Shown piece by piece: positions 1 through 10,246 of a stretch of 64,000 nucleotides of DNA. The position numbers and the translations under genes were made by a program. The notes below the pieces were generated by a model. That model did not search any database, had not been told where the DNA came from, and was given only the letters and a program-made list of their open reading frames with translations. The stretch is taken from NCBI RefSeq assembly GCF_901709675.1, contig NC_051103.1, positions 6,061,501 through 6,125,500 of the forward strand, given 5' to 3'. The stretch is from Syngnathus acus (Eukaryota > Chordata > Actinopteri > Syngnathiformes > Syngnathidae). The stretch's first letter is position 1; each line of letters begins with the position of its first letter.

Positions 1-782
1 CAGTCCGCTCGTCAGGGAACGAAGAGGGATGACCTGACCGGTGCCCTTGCCCAAAAGCAAAACACTGTCACGGAATTAGTGTCTGTCAACGGAATTCGGC
101 TGTGTTATTCAGCGGTTTGCACTAACCGAGTCTAGCTAAATATTAGCTGACTTCGGCAATGGCTCGAAATAGCATCGGTGAGGTTAACGCTGCAGCGATT
201 AGTATTTTTGCTTTTTTGTCTCCTCTCAAGCAATGCGACGTGGTTGTTTGAATAGATAATTCTTTTAGTCTTCGGAGTGTCTCAACAGATTGTGATGTTG
301 TAATTGCTGCATACATCCACAAGGCGGCGGGGCATCTATGGATTGCTATGATATGTTGTCATGAATGGACAAGTCCTAATTGCGATTGATATTTTTGCAC
401 TGGGCTGAATTGATGCAGAAAATATTCTGTTGGAGTGTCTGCTCGGCGCTTGCTGAGGAGTGAGTCAAGTCTGAGTGAGAGCCCAGCGCGTGTTTAATGC
501 AAAGATGCTGCGACGTCACTGACTTTTTTTTTTTTTTTTTTTTATAGCTAGAGTGTGTGCACGGAGCTAGACGAAGTTGTCAGACTGCGCGCCTCTTCCC
601 TCCCGGTGCGTCATGACCATGGCTACGAGAACCGGGCACTCTGAGGAGGCTTTTTTCCCACACCCCAACATGGGAAGTTTTTGGATGCGCATCAGAGGAG
701 CTGGAATGCAACATTTTCAAATCTTTGGAGACAATAGGCACGGTTAATTAGAAAAAAATGTACTGTTGGTATCCATGGAGAG
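1..782 (+). promoter_or_regulatory. hs3st2: 5' flank and leader of hs3st2
   Basis: This is non-coding DNA ahead of the hs3st2 start codon. It contains a T run at about 524-543 and no clear TATA box at a convincing distance. The transcription start cannot be placed from sequence alone. The last 170 bases hold several ATG codons upstream of the main start: 613, 619, 758 and 775. An in-frame TAG at 735-737 shows that the hs3st2 reading frame cannot extend further upstream within this exon, so 783 is its first in-frame ATG. Confidence 0.5.
613..747 (+). other. Upstream ORF in hs3st2 leader (44 codons)
   Basis: An ATG at 613, followed by a second in-frame ATG at 619 in a near-ideal ACCATGG context, opens a 44-codon frame that ends at TAA 745-747, 35 bases before the hs3st2 ATG. 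If the mRNA leader includes this stretch, ribosomes would be expected to initiate here often. Whether it is transcribed, and whether the peptide matters, is unknown. The encoded peptide has no recognisable motif. Confidence 0.45.
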
Positions 783-3658
783 ATGGCATGCGCGCTCGTC
801 TTCAATCGCCGGCTTACAAAAACATCCGTATGCTTGTTGTCCCTGCTCCTTTCCTACGTGGGTTACTGCGCCTTATTCCACGCAGACCCCCTCATGCCGC
901 CCGTCTCGGGGGATCCGGCACCGAGCTGCAATCGGAGGCTACCAGCCGATGGAAGCTGCGCGTCTCCACCCCCGTCTGCCGTGGAGGCATCCAGGGTGAA
1001 GGCAGCCGGGGGGCCGCCCTCAATTGCGCTTCACGCCAGGAGCGACACGCCCAGCCCGCCTATGGGCCACCCAAAGTTCGGCAATAAAAAGTTGCCCAAT
1101 GCCATCATAGTTGGCGTGAAAAAAGGAGGAACAAGGGCAGTTCTGGAGTTTATACGGATCCACCCGGACGTGAGAGCTGCGGGGACTGAGACGCACTTCT
1201 TTGACAGGCATTATGACAGAGGGTTCGAGTGGTACAGGTAAGGTCACAGAAAAAAACATATATATAATGATATATTGATTTGACTAAATATTTAAGATGG
1301 CGTATATAATGGTTCTGTTGCCTTATTTAAGGGACACTATATTGGAAAAAGCATCTAAAGATATATTTCTGTGCATATATTTAAGCGGTACAGAAAATGG
1401 ATGGATATAAATACATTCACACATATATACAAATAGATACACATTCCTGTGGAAGAATATTTAATTGTTTTACCTGTCATTAGTATGGATAGCTGATCAA
1501 AAATTCATTATTTGGGTTAAATAAATATTTAAGGACCAATTCTGTGGATTCTTTTCCTATAATGATCTCTCACATCACACTGGAATCGCTACTTTATGTA
1601 AGAAAATACACAGTCAATTTCCCTCCCAAGATAAAAAGTGCAATAAAAAAAAGGTAAGATTGATTTTTCCAACATGTGAGCAAGCGACTGAGTCGTTTTT
1701 TCTTTTTTTCAAAGGAGAAGCTGAGCTGAAAGTCTTGCCACTATTTCTGTTAATTAAACCACTTGTCAGCCATCGTCAGCCAACTTGTACTTTCCCCTTT
1801 CCTCCGCAAAGAAGTTGGGGAATGTGTTGATTATCGATCCCTAACTGCGACATGAAGGCCCTTTAACAAAGTCTGGCCTCATTAAACGGCTTGGTTTGGC
1901 GAAAGCCTGTCAGACATTTTATGAGGCTAACCCACACGATCTATAACGAGTTATTTTGGAGGTGTACAACGTTTCAGATTGAAATCATATCGCACATTGG
2001 TTCTCGTTAATGATTTGCCGTCGAGCCGATGACAATAATTGGGCTCTTTGGCGGTGTGATTGTCAGCTGCCATAAAAGGTCAAATGCTAGCTCGGACTTG
2101 AGAGGTTTGGGAGACCTTCATAAACATACGTTTGCGTCTGATGAGGAAAGGTCAAACTGTGGAGCTGGAGAGACATTTATCGACCTAGCTTTGCGCAAGT
2201 TAAAAGGTGAAGCTAAAGATAGCTGAAAGTTTACAACAACCCTCAGGACTTTTAGCGAATTTTTTAAATCATAGCTGGGCAAAAACATTGAATTTTTGGT
2301 TTTGGGATGTTGTGACAGTAAGTTAAAAACGACTTGAGCAATTAAAGTAAAAAAAAAATGTGGCCCTTGAGCACAGAGGTCAAGGAAGTATGTTGAAGTG
2401 ATACATCTTGACAGATAGACAAGCTTTGTGTCATTCGCCTGGGTTGTTAGTGGGAAGTTAGCCTGCCTGTTTGCAGTCATAATGTGATTTTATTTATTTT
2501 TTCTCCAAATGGATTCGACTAACATTTCTCACCCATTTGAGATCAAGTAGCCGCCAACATGGAGACTCCGGTGCTCCACTTTGTCGACCTGTCAGGAAGC
2601 GAGCTTCGTCACCTGCTTTCCGGATGCATTGCGCGTGCCTTCATGGTGATTTATTGCTCTGGAAGCGTGCTACGCCATCGAGCTGTGTGCGACACAATTC
2701 TCTAGTGACGGGCTAGTGCACTTCATTTGCAGCGAGAAACTGAGTTTATGGCCAGAAGGAGCTTCTAAGCTAAGGATTTGAAGTCTTAATCAGTCCCGGG
2801 AAAAGTTTTGCCTAAGTAGTACAGATCTTGGTGCAGAGGAGACTCTGGCAAACAAGTTCTGTTCTTGAGTTAAAAGTAATTCACTAAAATGTCAAACTAT
2901 TGCCATTTTCCATATGAAGAGGACGTTGTGTCCTCGGTATTTGAGTCGCTTAGCACGTCAAAAGAAAGCGCTTGAAATAAATAATTGAAGTGAATGTAAA
3001 CAAAAAGTCCTCCTTTTGCTTTTTGGGGATTTTCTTCAGAGCTTCAATGCCAAGGACTCTTGAAGGGCAGCTCACCATGGAGAAAACGCCGAGCTACTTT
3101 GTGACGAAAGAGACGCCGCACAGAATCGCCGCGATGTCCCGAGACACCAAACTCATCGTGGTGGTTCGCGACCCTGTCACCCGAGCCATCTCGGATTACA
3201 CCCAGACTTTGTCCAAAACACCTGACTTGCCGAGCTTCCAGGAACTGGCCTTCCGGAACCAGACTTTGGGCTTGGTGGACGCGTCTTGGAACGCCATTCG
3301 CATCGGGCTGTACGCCCTCCACCTGGAGAACTGGCTGCGCTACTTCCCTCTAGCTCAGATCCACTTTGTCAGCGGCGAGCGGCTCATCACCGACCCGGCG
3401 GGCGAGCTGGCTCGGGTGCAGGACTTCCTGGGGCTCAAGCGCATCGTCACGGACAAGCACTTCTACTTCAACCGCACCAAAGGCTTCCCGTGCCTCAAGA
3501 AACCGGAGAGCAGCGGCTCGCCTCGCTGCCTGGGCAAGTCCAAGGGCAGGACCCACGTCCAGATCGACCGAGACGCCATCGAACAGCTCCGGGACTTCTA
3601 CAGACCCTTCAACGTCAAGTTCTACGAGATGGTGGGTCATGATTTTAAGTGGGAGTAG
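783..3658 (+). CDS. hs3st2: Heparan sulfate glucosamine 3-O-sulfotransferase 2
   Basis: Two coding exons, 783-1237 and 3040-3658, join in frame (TAC AG|A GCT) to give 357 aa. The protein is a Golgi type II membrane enzyme that transfers sulfate from PAPS to the 3-OH of glucosamine in heparan sulfate. A short cytosolic N-terminus precedes a hydrophobic segment at residues about 14-32 and a variable stem. The sulfotransferase domain shows the 5'-phosphosulfate loop [14 protein letters not shown], then [14 protein letters not shown], the 3'-phosphate motif [15 protein letters not shown] and [13 protein letters not shown] cysteine pair lies in FPCLKK...[12 protein letters not shown], and the protein ends in WE. 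ITDPAGE, the WE terminus and synteny with usp31 favour HS3ST2 over HS3ST4. The start at 783 has G at -3 and G at +4. The 1.8 kb intron sits at the usual HS3ST position. Confidence 0.93.
1238..3039 (+). other. hs3st2: hs3st2 intron
   Basis: The intron begins GTAAGG and ends TTTTCTTCAG. It is AT-rich in its first 400 bases. No coding exon, RNA gene or complete mobile element was recognised inside. A short sequence at 1381-1407 resembles the 3' tail of a common fish repeat and is listed separately. Confidence 0.8.
1381..1407 (+). repeat. Fragment resembling fish repeat 3' tail
   Basis: TTAAGCGGTACAGAAAATGG followed by ATGGAT resembles the tail (AAGCGGTAGAAAATGGATGG type) that ends many fish tRNA-derived repeats. 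Only about 27 bases match, so this is a weak call made from memory of the family. Confidence 0.35.
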
Positions 3659-4123
3659 ATATGGAAAATCATTCTTCTGAAACCTGGCAATCATGAAATT
3701 AAATTGTAACCTCCAAAATGTGGTCAGTATTCTTCTACGCTCACATTTGGTGTCATTTCAGCATTTGCAACAAGTTCATCAGCTGGTGTCAAAATGGCCG
3801 CCAAGTACAAGTTACCGAGGAAACTTTTGGTTTCACTATGCTTGTATGTCACAAATGTGTGAAATGTGTTAGTGGGAGAAAAAAGAAAAAGATGCACAAC
3901 TTACCTTTCTGGGGTGAAAGATTCCAAGCTTGGCTCAGGCAGCAGATTCCAAGTCATCCAAAATTGGTAAAAGTTTTCCCCAAGAGTAATCCACACAAGA
4001 GTCTCTTAGGGTCATCTTGAAACATTGTCCTTTCTTTCGTGCCTCAAAGGTGTCACCTGTATTTCCTTCCCCACTTCCTGTTGCTTTCTTCTTTCCTGTC
4101 TTCTACTTCCCTTTAAATGAACA

Positions 4124-4129
4124 AATAAA
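4124..4129 (+). terminator. hs3st2: Candidate hs3st2 polyadenylation signal
   Basis: AATAAA lies 466 bases after the hs3st2 stop codon, in a TC-rich 3' UTR, with GT-rich sequence following (GCGCCTGTCAGGTTTATTT). It is the first canonical hexamer seen downstream of the stop. Confidence 0.5.
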
Positions 4130-4809
4130 GAAAAAAAGAATGCGCCTGTCAGGTTTATTTCGCTGACTGAATAACTGTTAAGAGAAAAGTATCAGCAGAC
4201 AAAATCAGAAGTGAGACAGAATATTAATTCTATGCTCGCGAGGAGTGCAGTACAGATAGCTTACAACAATCTCACTACACTAAATATCTGTTTGCACACC
4301 TGCTCTTTTTATTTGGATTTGCCCTACCCACAGTGTGAGACAAAAGCCCCTAAAGGGAAGGGGGAAGGCATGTGGGCTTTGCCTCGTAAGCAAAAAAGCA
4401 CAAGGTGTTACATACTTATATGGCAATATAGGAAGAAGAATTTAAACGATCAGCAACCATTCTTTGTCTCTGTGATAAAAACAGGAAACGTGATGTTTGC
4501 TTGTCGTTCCATCGAGAGTGTGAGACAGCGGTGAGGCGTGTCGTTTCTCGAAATGGTCTTTGTTAAAGAGGAACTTGCTGAGTTGTAAGCCGCGTCCTGT
4601 CTGACCCAGCTGTAACCTCTCTCCTGACCCAGCCGTAACCTTTCTCTTCTGTGGTACATCATAAAAACAGCAAGCATGTATTGCAGTAATATTGCGGTAA
4701 AGCATTGATTAGAGAACGCATGATAACATATATATACATTTTTCATTTAAAGATGCACTGCTCGGAAACCTCCACATTTGTTTTTAGTCCTGTGACCTCC
4801 AGGTGTATG

Positions 4810-4826
4810 CCCCCCCCCCCCCCCCC
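4810..4826 (+). repeat. C17 homopolymer
   Basis: Seventeen consecutive C (G on the other strand), followed closely by CA-rich sequence. It is part of a set of long G/C runs in this window. Confidence 0.95.
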
Positions 4827-5058
4827 ACCTGCCGCCGTCAAATCTTACACACCAGTGGCTCATTTCCAGCACATCTACACACATTCACACACAGGTGAGC
4901 ACCAGACGTCACCGCGAGCACTTGGGAGGATGGTGCACATGGGTCCTAATTAGGCCTGAGGGCCGGCAAGGAGCAATCCTGGGGAACAAGCGGCCGCCAG
5001 AGTCTGATTAGACTCTCCCAGCGCAAGGCCCTCCTGAGATTGCTTGCGGGTCAAATCT

Positions 5059-5088
5059 CACACACACACACGCGCGCACACACACACG
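5059..5088 (+). repeat. CA/CG dinucleotide microsatellite
   Basis: An alternating purine-pyrimidine tract (CACACACACACGCGCGCACA and on), a short compound microsatellite. Confidence 0.9.
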
Positions 5089-6570
5089 CTTTGCTTACTT
5101 TTCAAATCTAAACTCCCGCAGGAGGCAGCCTATGCAAATGTCGGAACTTCTTTGCCTTGGTAGCTTGGTGACGTGGCCTATTTGCACCTTGGCTAATGAG
5201 CTAGTTTAATAAATATTTGGTGATGATGCAAAATCATATCTTTGCTTATTTATAAAAAAAAAAAAAAAAAAAAGCCAAAATAGATGCTATTTTGTCGTGC
5301 ATCTTGCCGACGAACGGGAGCCGCCGAAAGAAGAAGCAAGTTACTATTTTAAGCATTTTTGATGCTCAGCCGCAGTTGTATACAATAACTGTGAAAATAC
5401 ATTGCAGAAAAAAATGGCAGTTTTTTTTCCAAATCAATACATTCTGAACAAAACATGTCAAAGCGCCCCCCACCAAAAAAACCCCACAAATGAATTAATT
5501 GACAGTCTGAAGACAAAGTTGGAACTGTTTAAAAGTCACACAAATGTCAGCCAGATGTACTTCATCTCGACTTACTAGCCGGCACCAGCTACTCGCTGAC
5601 TTTTAATGAGCTTTGCAAAAAAACACTTTCACAACCAACCTCGAGTTGTTCTTATTTTTTTTTAGTGATTCTTTAACAAGTGTTAGCATGGCCCTGCATT
5701 TCACATGTATGCTCCATTTAAGGTGTGCTACTTAAAACATGAGCCGTCCTTTATTCGGGATGCAAGATGAAAAACGAGGTTCCTCGGCTGACATTTGCCG
5801 GTGAACCCTGCTCGGTCCTCCGAATCGTTTGGTATGCCGACAGGATGTCCCGGCGGTCTAAATCGCTGGCGGCTTTGGAGCCAAATTAAAACCAAGCACT
5901 GACAACTCCGCGTCGCGGTCGCGAGTACATAATGATACGAGTTCTTACAAGTATTTGCAGTCTGAAGCGAGGTCTGTGGGGAGGGCACCGAGTTGGTGTG
6001 TGGAGGTGATGCGCTCTAATGAGCTTATAGTGAGGAAAGCAAAGAGCAGAAGAAATGAGGCTGGCCAAGTCAAGTTAAAGTCAGGTCATCTTTTTGTCAG
6101 GGGAGGCAGCAAAACTTTAGGATGTGGAAATTGCAAATCTGAGGCCGCAGGTTTGGATTTGAATCTTTAAGTTGGGGGTCTTCCAAGAAAAGGTTGTCCG
6201 TCCGTCCAGCCCCACCGGCCGCTTGTTTCACTCACCGAGTCGGCCTGGCAAAGCTGATGAGCTCGCAGGCGCGTCGATGGAGTTCTGGCCAGGAGACGCG
6301 TGCTAATTAGGATGCGCGCCTCGCCTCTCGCCGAGGAGGATAACAAGGCTGATCTCAAGGCTGCCTCGGGATGAGCCTCACATCCACGGCGAATCAAAAC
6401 GTGTCTGATGTGTCAGCAGCCCCCCGGACCGCAGACCCGCCGCACCTGAGCTGGCGCGTTAAGATCTTGATGGGGGGTGAGGCAGCTTTCAATGCCGTAT
6501 CACTGAGGAAAAGACAGATGACATCACAAAAAGAGAGGCAAAAATTGCTACTTCGGATCGCTGTAGTTTG

Positions 6571-6608
6571 GAGGGTGAGCAAACTGTGGCCCGCGGGCCA
6601 CATTGGGG
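6571..6608 (+). mobile_element. Possible hAT-type transposon end (remnant)
   Basis: GAGGGTGAGCAAACTGTGGC followed by CCGCGGGCCACATTG resembles the terminal sequence of hAT/Charlie-type elements, which often reads CAGGG...CAAACT.CGGCCCGCGGGCC. It includes a perfect 16-base palindrome at 6586-6601 (GTGGCCCGCGGGCCAC). No matching opposite end or transposase was found nearby, so at most this is a fragment. The family assignment is from memory. Confidence 0.35.
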
Positions 6609-7196
6609 CCGCTACTTTCTTTAATTGGGCGTATCAATGCAGTGAAAATCATAGCGACTTGATTGTTGTTTGTTCTCATGAGCATCCTCACATGCACCCA
6701 AATCACACACACATGCACAAACAAAGAGAGTGGAGGATGGTCCAGACACCCGAGGCACCTTCTCTCAGATTGCACGTCAGATGCTGAAGACAGCTGCGCT
6801 CATCACGGCGTTTATGAATTCATTAGCTTTTATGTTTCTCCAAACACTCATTTATCTCCCCGAGAAAATCAAACAGGACAGACAAGGAGTCGTCTTCCTC
6901 TCTGAAGAAGGAAGAACTTTTGTCAACGCGCGGCACCGCACGTGCCAAAAAAAGCCTGCAGAATTTAAAGCTGGGTGGCAAGTCAGGCCCTGTTTTTGAC
7001 AGGATGTGGGTGCAAAAGCGCATATGTTTGGGTGAAGACGGCTTTTAAAAAAAAAAATCAAAGTGCGTTATTTGCCTTCGTGAAAGCGCACTACATCAAA
7101 GTGTTCGCCTTCCTCTCCCGTGCAGCTTCCATCTCAGTGCCTCTAATGATAGAAGATACAAGGAGGTGCCACGGCTGCCAGCCAAAAGGAGATCGA

Positions 7197-7236
7197 GCGA
7201 GCGAGAGAGAAAGAGAGAGAAAGAGAGAGAGAAAGC
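7197..7236 (+). repeat. GA-rich low-complexity tract
   Basis: A stretch of GAGCGAGCGAGAGAGAAAGA-type sequence, almost pure purine, in intergenic DNA. Confidence 0.85.
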
Positions 7237-9109
7237 ACACATTGGAGGTGATGATTGACATGCCGGCATCTTTTTTAATATTCCTGTGATGTCGGTCCAG
7301 ACGCATAGATGCCAATGATGGCGGCCTCGCACGTTGGCTGACGTGGCCGTCTGCTCGACAACCACCTGGCTGGCTGTGAGGAAAAAAGAAATATATATTT
7401 AAATATGCATCCTGCGATTTCTGAATGTTTTCTCAAGCACTCATCTTTCTCCAAGGTTCAACTTGTTTTTTCCGAGACGCTCTGTACATCTGCTCGGGTT
7501 TATGTAATTCAGTCGTGGATGTCCCGCCTGACGCGTCATGTATATTGCATGGACTAAAAAGCTGCTCTCTTGCCGCCCGCACTCAAGGCTTACTGGATTT
7601 TTCATCTCCAATTAAAAGGGAACTAAAGTATTGCATCGTTGGACTCGAGCGAAAGGGAGAAATAATTGACGGGCTCGCTCCCGAAACAAGTGAATTATTT
7701 AATCTGTTTTGGACTTTTATGGTGGTTCAAGAAAAAAGATGGCATGCTGAAAACGCAATTATATCTTGGATTTGGGCTATGTTGGGAAAAAGGCACATGA
7801 AATGCATTTTTTTTTTTTTTGGTGAGTTCTGGAATGCAAAAAGTCTCAAAGCTAATCACAAAGATGATGGCGGTCGTCATCTTCAATCCTGCAACAAAGA
7901 GACATCAATAAGGATCGAATTTGACTCAATTGCTCCGATCAATACGGCGAGATTGCATCGGGCACAATTCTGAGCCAAGCCAAAAGGCCGCTCGACGTGC
8001 AAACTAATTCCACGAGTTCACAAGTCAACAAGGCTGATGTCACGCTTGAAATCCGATCAAACTTTCAGATTCCTCCGATGAGGCCTCGCTAATGAGCCTC
8101 GCTTGGACGTCAGACAAACTGGAGACGATTATTGATGGCGGCAGAAAAGTCGGACTCTTGCCAGATTGCGGTCTGCGTGTTTTTTTTTTTTTTTTTTGAA
8201 TTCTTGACAAGCATTTTAATTCCAGCAATTTCTGCAGCAGTAAAACAAAAAAGAAAACGTCGGATGTCTGGAGAGGACGGTTCGTGTCACTGCCAATCTT
8301 TTTTTAAATTTTTATCACTTCCCCAGGAGATGGAGCGAAAAGAAGGCGAGAAGGGAAGGTGAGAAAGCAGTCGGTGAAATTGATGACGTTTATGGAAAAT
8401 TACAAGAGGGGGAATGAAAAAAAGAGGCAGGGTTAAAGGCTGCCAGCCTGGGGCCAAACTAATAAAAGTACAATTGAATCACATCTTAAATAAATGACAG
8501 CACTGTAGTTTAATAACGCGTCGGGCTCACCGATGGGAGGATATTCGACGCCACCATACGTCTTCATAATACGTGTAACCAGTTCAGGGACAAATTAAGT
8601 ATTGCAAGTATTTCCTCAAGTGGCATTTGCAGGAAAATGTGGAGCGCCACCCAGAGGACACCATGGGTATTTTTTCCATCGCATATAAAGAAGAAAATGA
8701 ACACAATTTTCAAGTGAGTCGCTTTACTTCTGAGCAGATTAAATGAGCAGTTGGTTAACATTCATACAAAATGTAATTGTGCAAACAAAGCGTCGATAAA
8801 GAATGCCTTCACATGCTCTCTGATGCTGGCTTCTTCTATTCTTTTTTTTTCTTCTTTTTTTGGAAAAATAGAACACTAAGAAATACTATGTACACAATCC
8901 AAGAGCTGTACGTCGTCAAACTCAGCGGAGGCCGTGAGCGAGAGGCTGCTTGCATAGTTGAGTGCATGCACAAGCAAGTCATCATGCAACGATTTTCACA
9001 TGAGCTGCCATCTCACTGGCGGACGAAGGGGGGGCCACTAGATTAGGTAGACCTGCACAAGCCAATGAGACCGGATGCAAAAAGATGCTCGACTGTTTAA
9101 AATGGACCC

Positions 9110-9325
9110 AAAATAGTTGTCGATGACTTTGATAATCTATGAATTGACGATTAATCGCAATTGGGAGAAACTGCAATTATTAAAATGATTTATTGTTATC
9201 AATGAATTGCCGATTAATCGCAATTAGGAGAAACGGCAACTCAATTATTAAAATTCTGTCGATTACTTTGATAATCGATGAATTGTCGATTAATCGATTA
9301 TCGCAATTAGGAGAAACAGCTACCC
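9110..9325 (+). repeat. Diverged repeat with GAATTG.CGATTAATCG units
   Basis: Three related units start with GAATTGnCGATTAATCG at 9141, 9204 and 9280. Each is followed by CAATTnGGAGAAAC, and the first two then by an AATTATTAAAAT tail. CTTTGATAATC recurs at about 9127 and 9265. The style (GTCGATnACTTTGATAATCG...) recalls small non-autonomous DNA elements frequent in fish, here in partial tandem form. No coding potential. Confidence 0.6.
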
Positions 9326-10240
9326 ATGTAAAAAAACGCTGAATCATGGTGCAATTTTAAAAAAACTTGTCTCTTGTGTCAAATGTTACTTTTAGCCATA
9401 TTTTAGCTCCCAAAATATTAGAAACACCTGCCAATACGATACATAAAATCCGATCTCATTCGATTGTGCAAGCGGACCGAATGGCCGTGTTGTGTTGTGT
9501 GCGCGTGCGTATGGCCTTTATACACCCTGTGTTCTTTTCAGAGGAATGTTCCGAGACAGCGTGGCAGTCAGAGAGCCCCGAGGCCACAAGTGGGCGCCGC
9601 AAGTAAAAGATGTGTTTTTACAGCTAAATAAACACGTACATTGAAGAACATGCTCGCGTCGTCTCCTCCAAAAAAAAAATACTCCTCGCACGATAACGAC
9701 ATTGAGTGTATGTAAACAGTGATTAAGGTTACATAGGTGCGTGTTACTTGAAATGACATATTCGCTGCTTCATAAATATTTATAAATTTACCAACACTTG
9801 CAGTTATATCATTTCGATTAAATACTATGATTATCTGATCTGAGGCACTGTTATTGACATTTGGCTCTCGGTAATTGGTGAGCTAAAGGTTTTGGGAAAT
9901 TGTTTCAGAGTCCAGAAAAGACAAACTGACTCGCTCGTCTAAAAAGTTGGAGTATTGTTCGCCGGCGTTTTGAATTTGAAACCAGGCTTAAAAGACCGGC
10001 CGGCTAAGCTAACGGACACGACCAGGCAATCGTTTGGCTAAATGAGCGACCCATGCTTATGTATGTACAGTACAGTACAGTTCCTGGAAATCATCACGAC
10101 CGTACAAAGTGCTTTGGTAAAACCCATTCCTAAATAAGTCGAGGACAAAAAAAGTGGACGAGAATGGCAGCTGGAAACCACTCAAAGGCTAAAAATGTCC
10201 ATTTGGAGCTGCACGAGAAAAGGAGAGTAAGATGATGGTT

Positions 10241-10246
10241 TTTATT
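10241..10246 (-). terminator. usp31: AATAAA hexamer overlapping usp31 stop codon
   Basis: On the minus strand the sequence ...TCC AAA TAA AAA CC contains both the usp31 stop codon (10242-10244) and a canonical AATAAA hexamer. Whether it works as a polyadenylation signal is unknown. If it did, the 3' UTR would be almost absent. Confidence 0.3.

Larger units (their letters stand above)
4131..10240. other. Intergenic DNA between convergent hs3st2 and usp31
   Basis: About 6 kb separates two gene 3' ends. No ORF here has splice signals or recognisable protein motifs. It contains a 17-base C run (4810-4826), a CA/CG alternating tract (about 5059-5088), A runs, a GA-rich tract (7197-7236), a hAT-like terminal remnant (6571-6608) and a diverged tandem repeat of GATTAATCG-containing units (9110-9325). 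The longest ORF (7425-7973 +) looks like chance. Confidence 0.7.

Noticed and set aside
7425-7973. 182-codon plus-strand ORF between hs3st2 and usp31
   Set aside because: It crosses a T-run, shows no protein family pattern and has no flanking splice or poly(A) logic.
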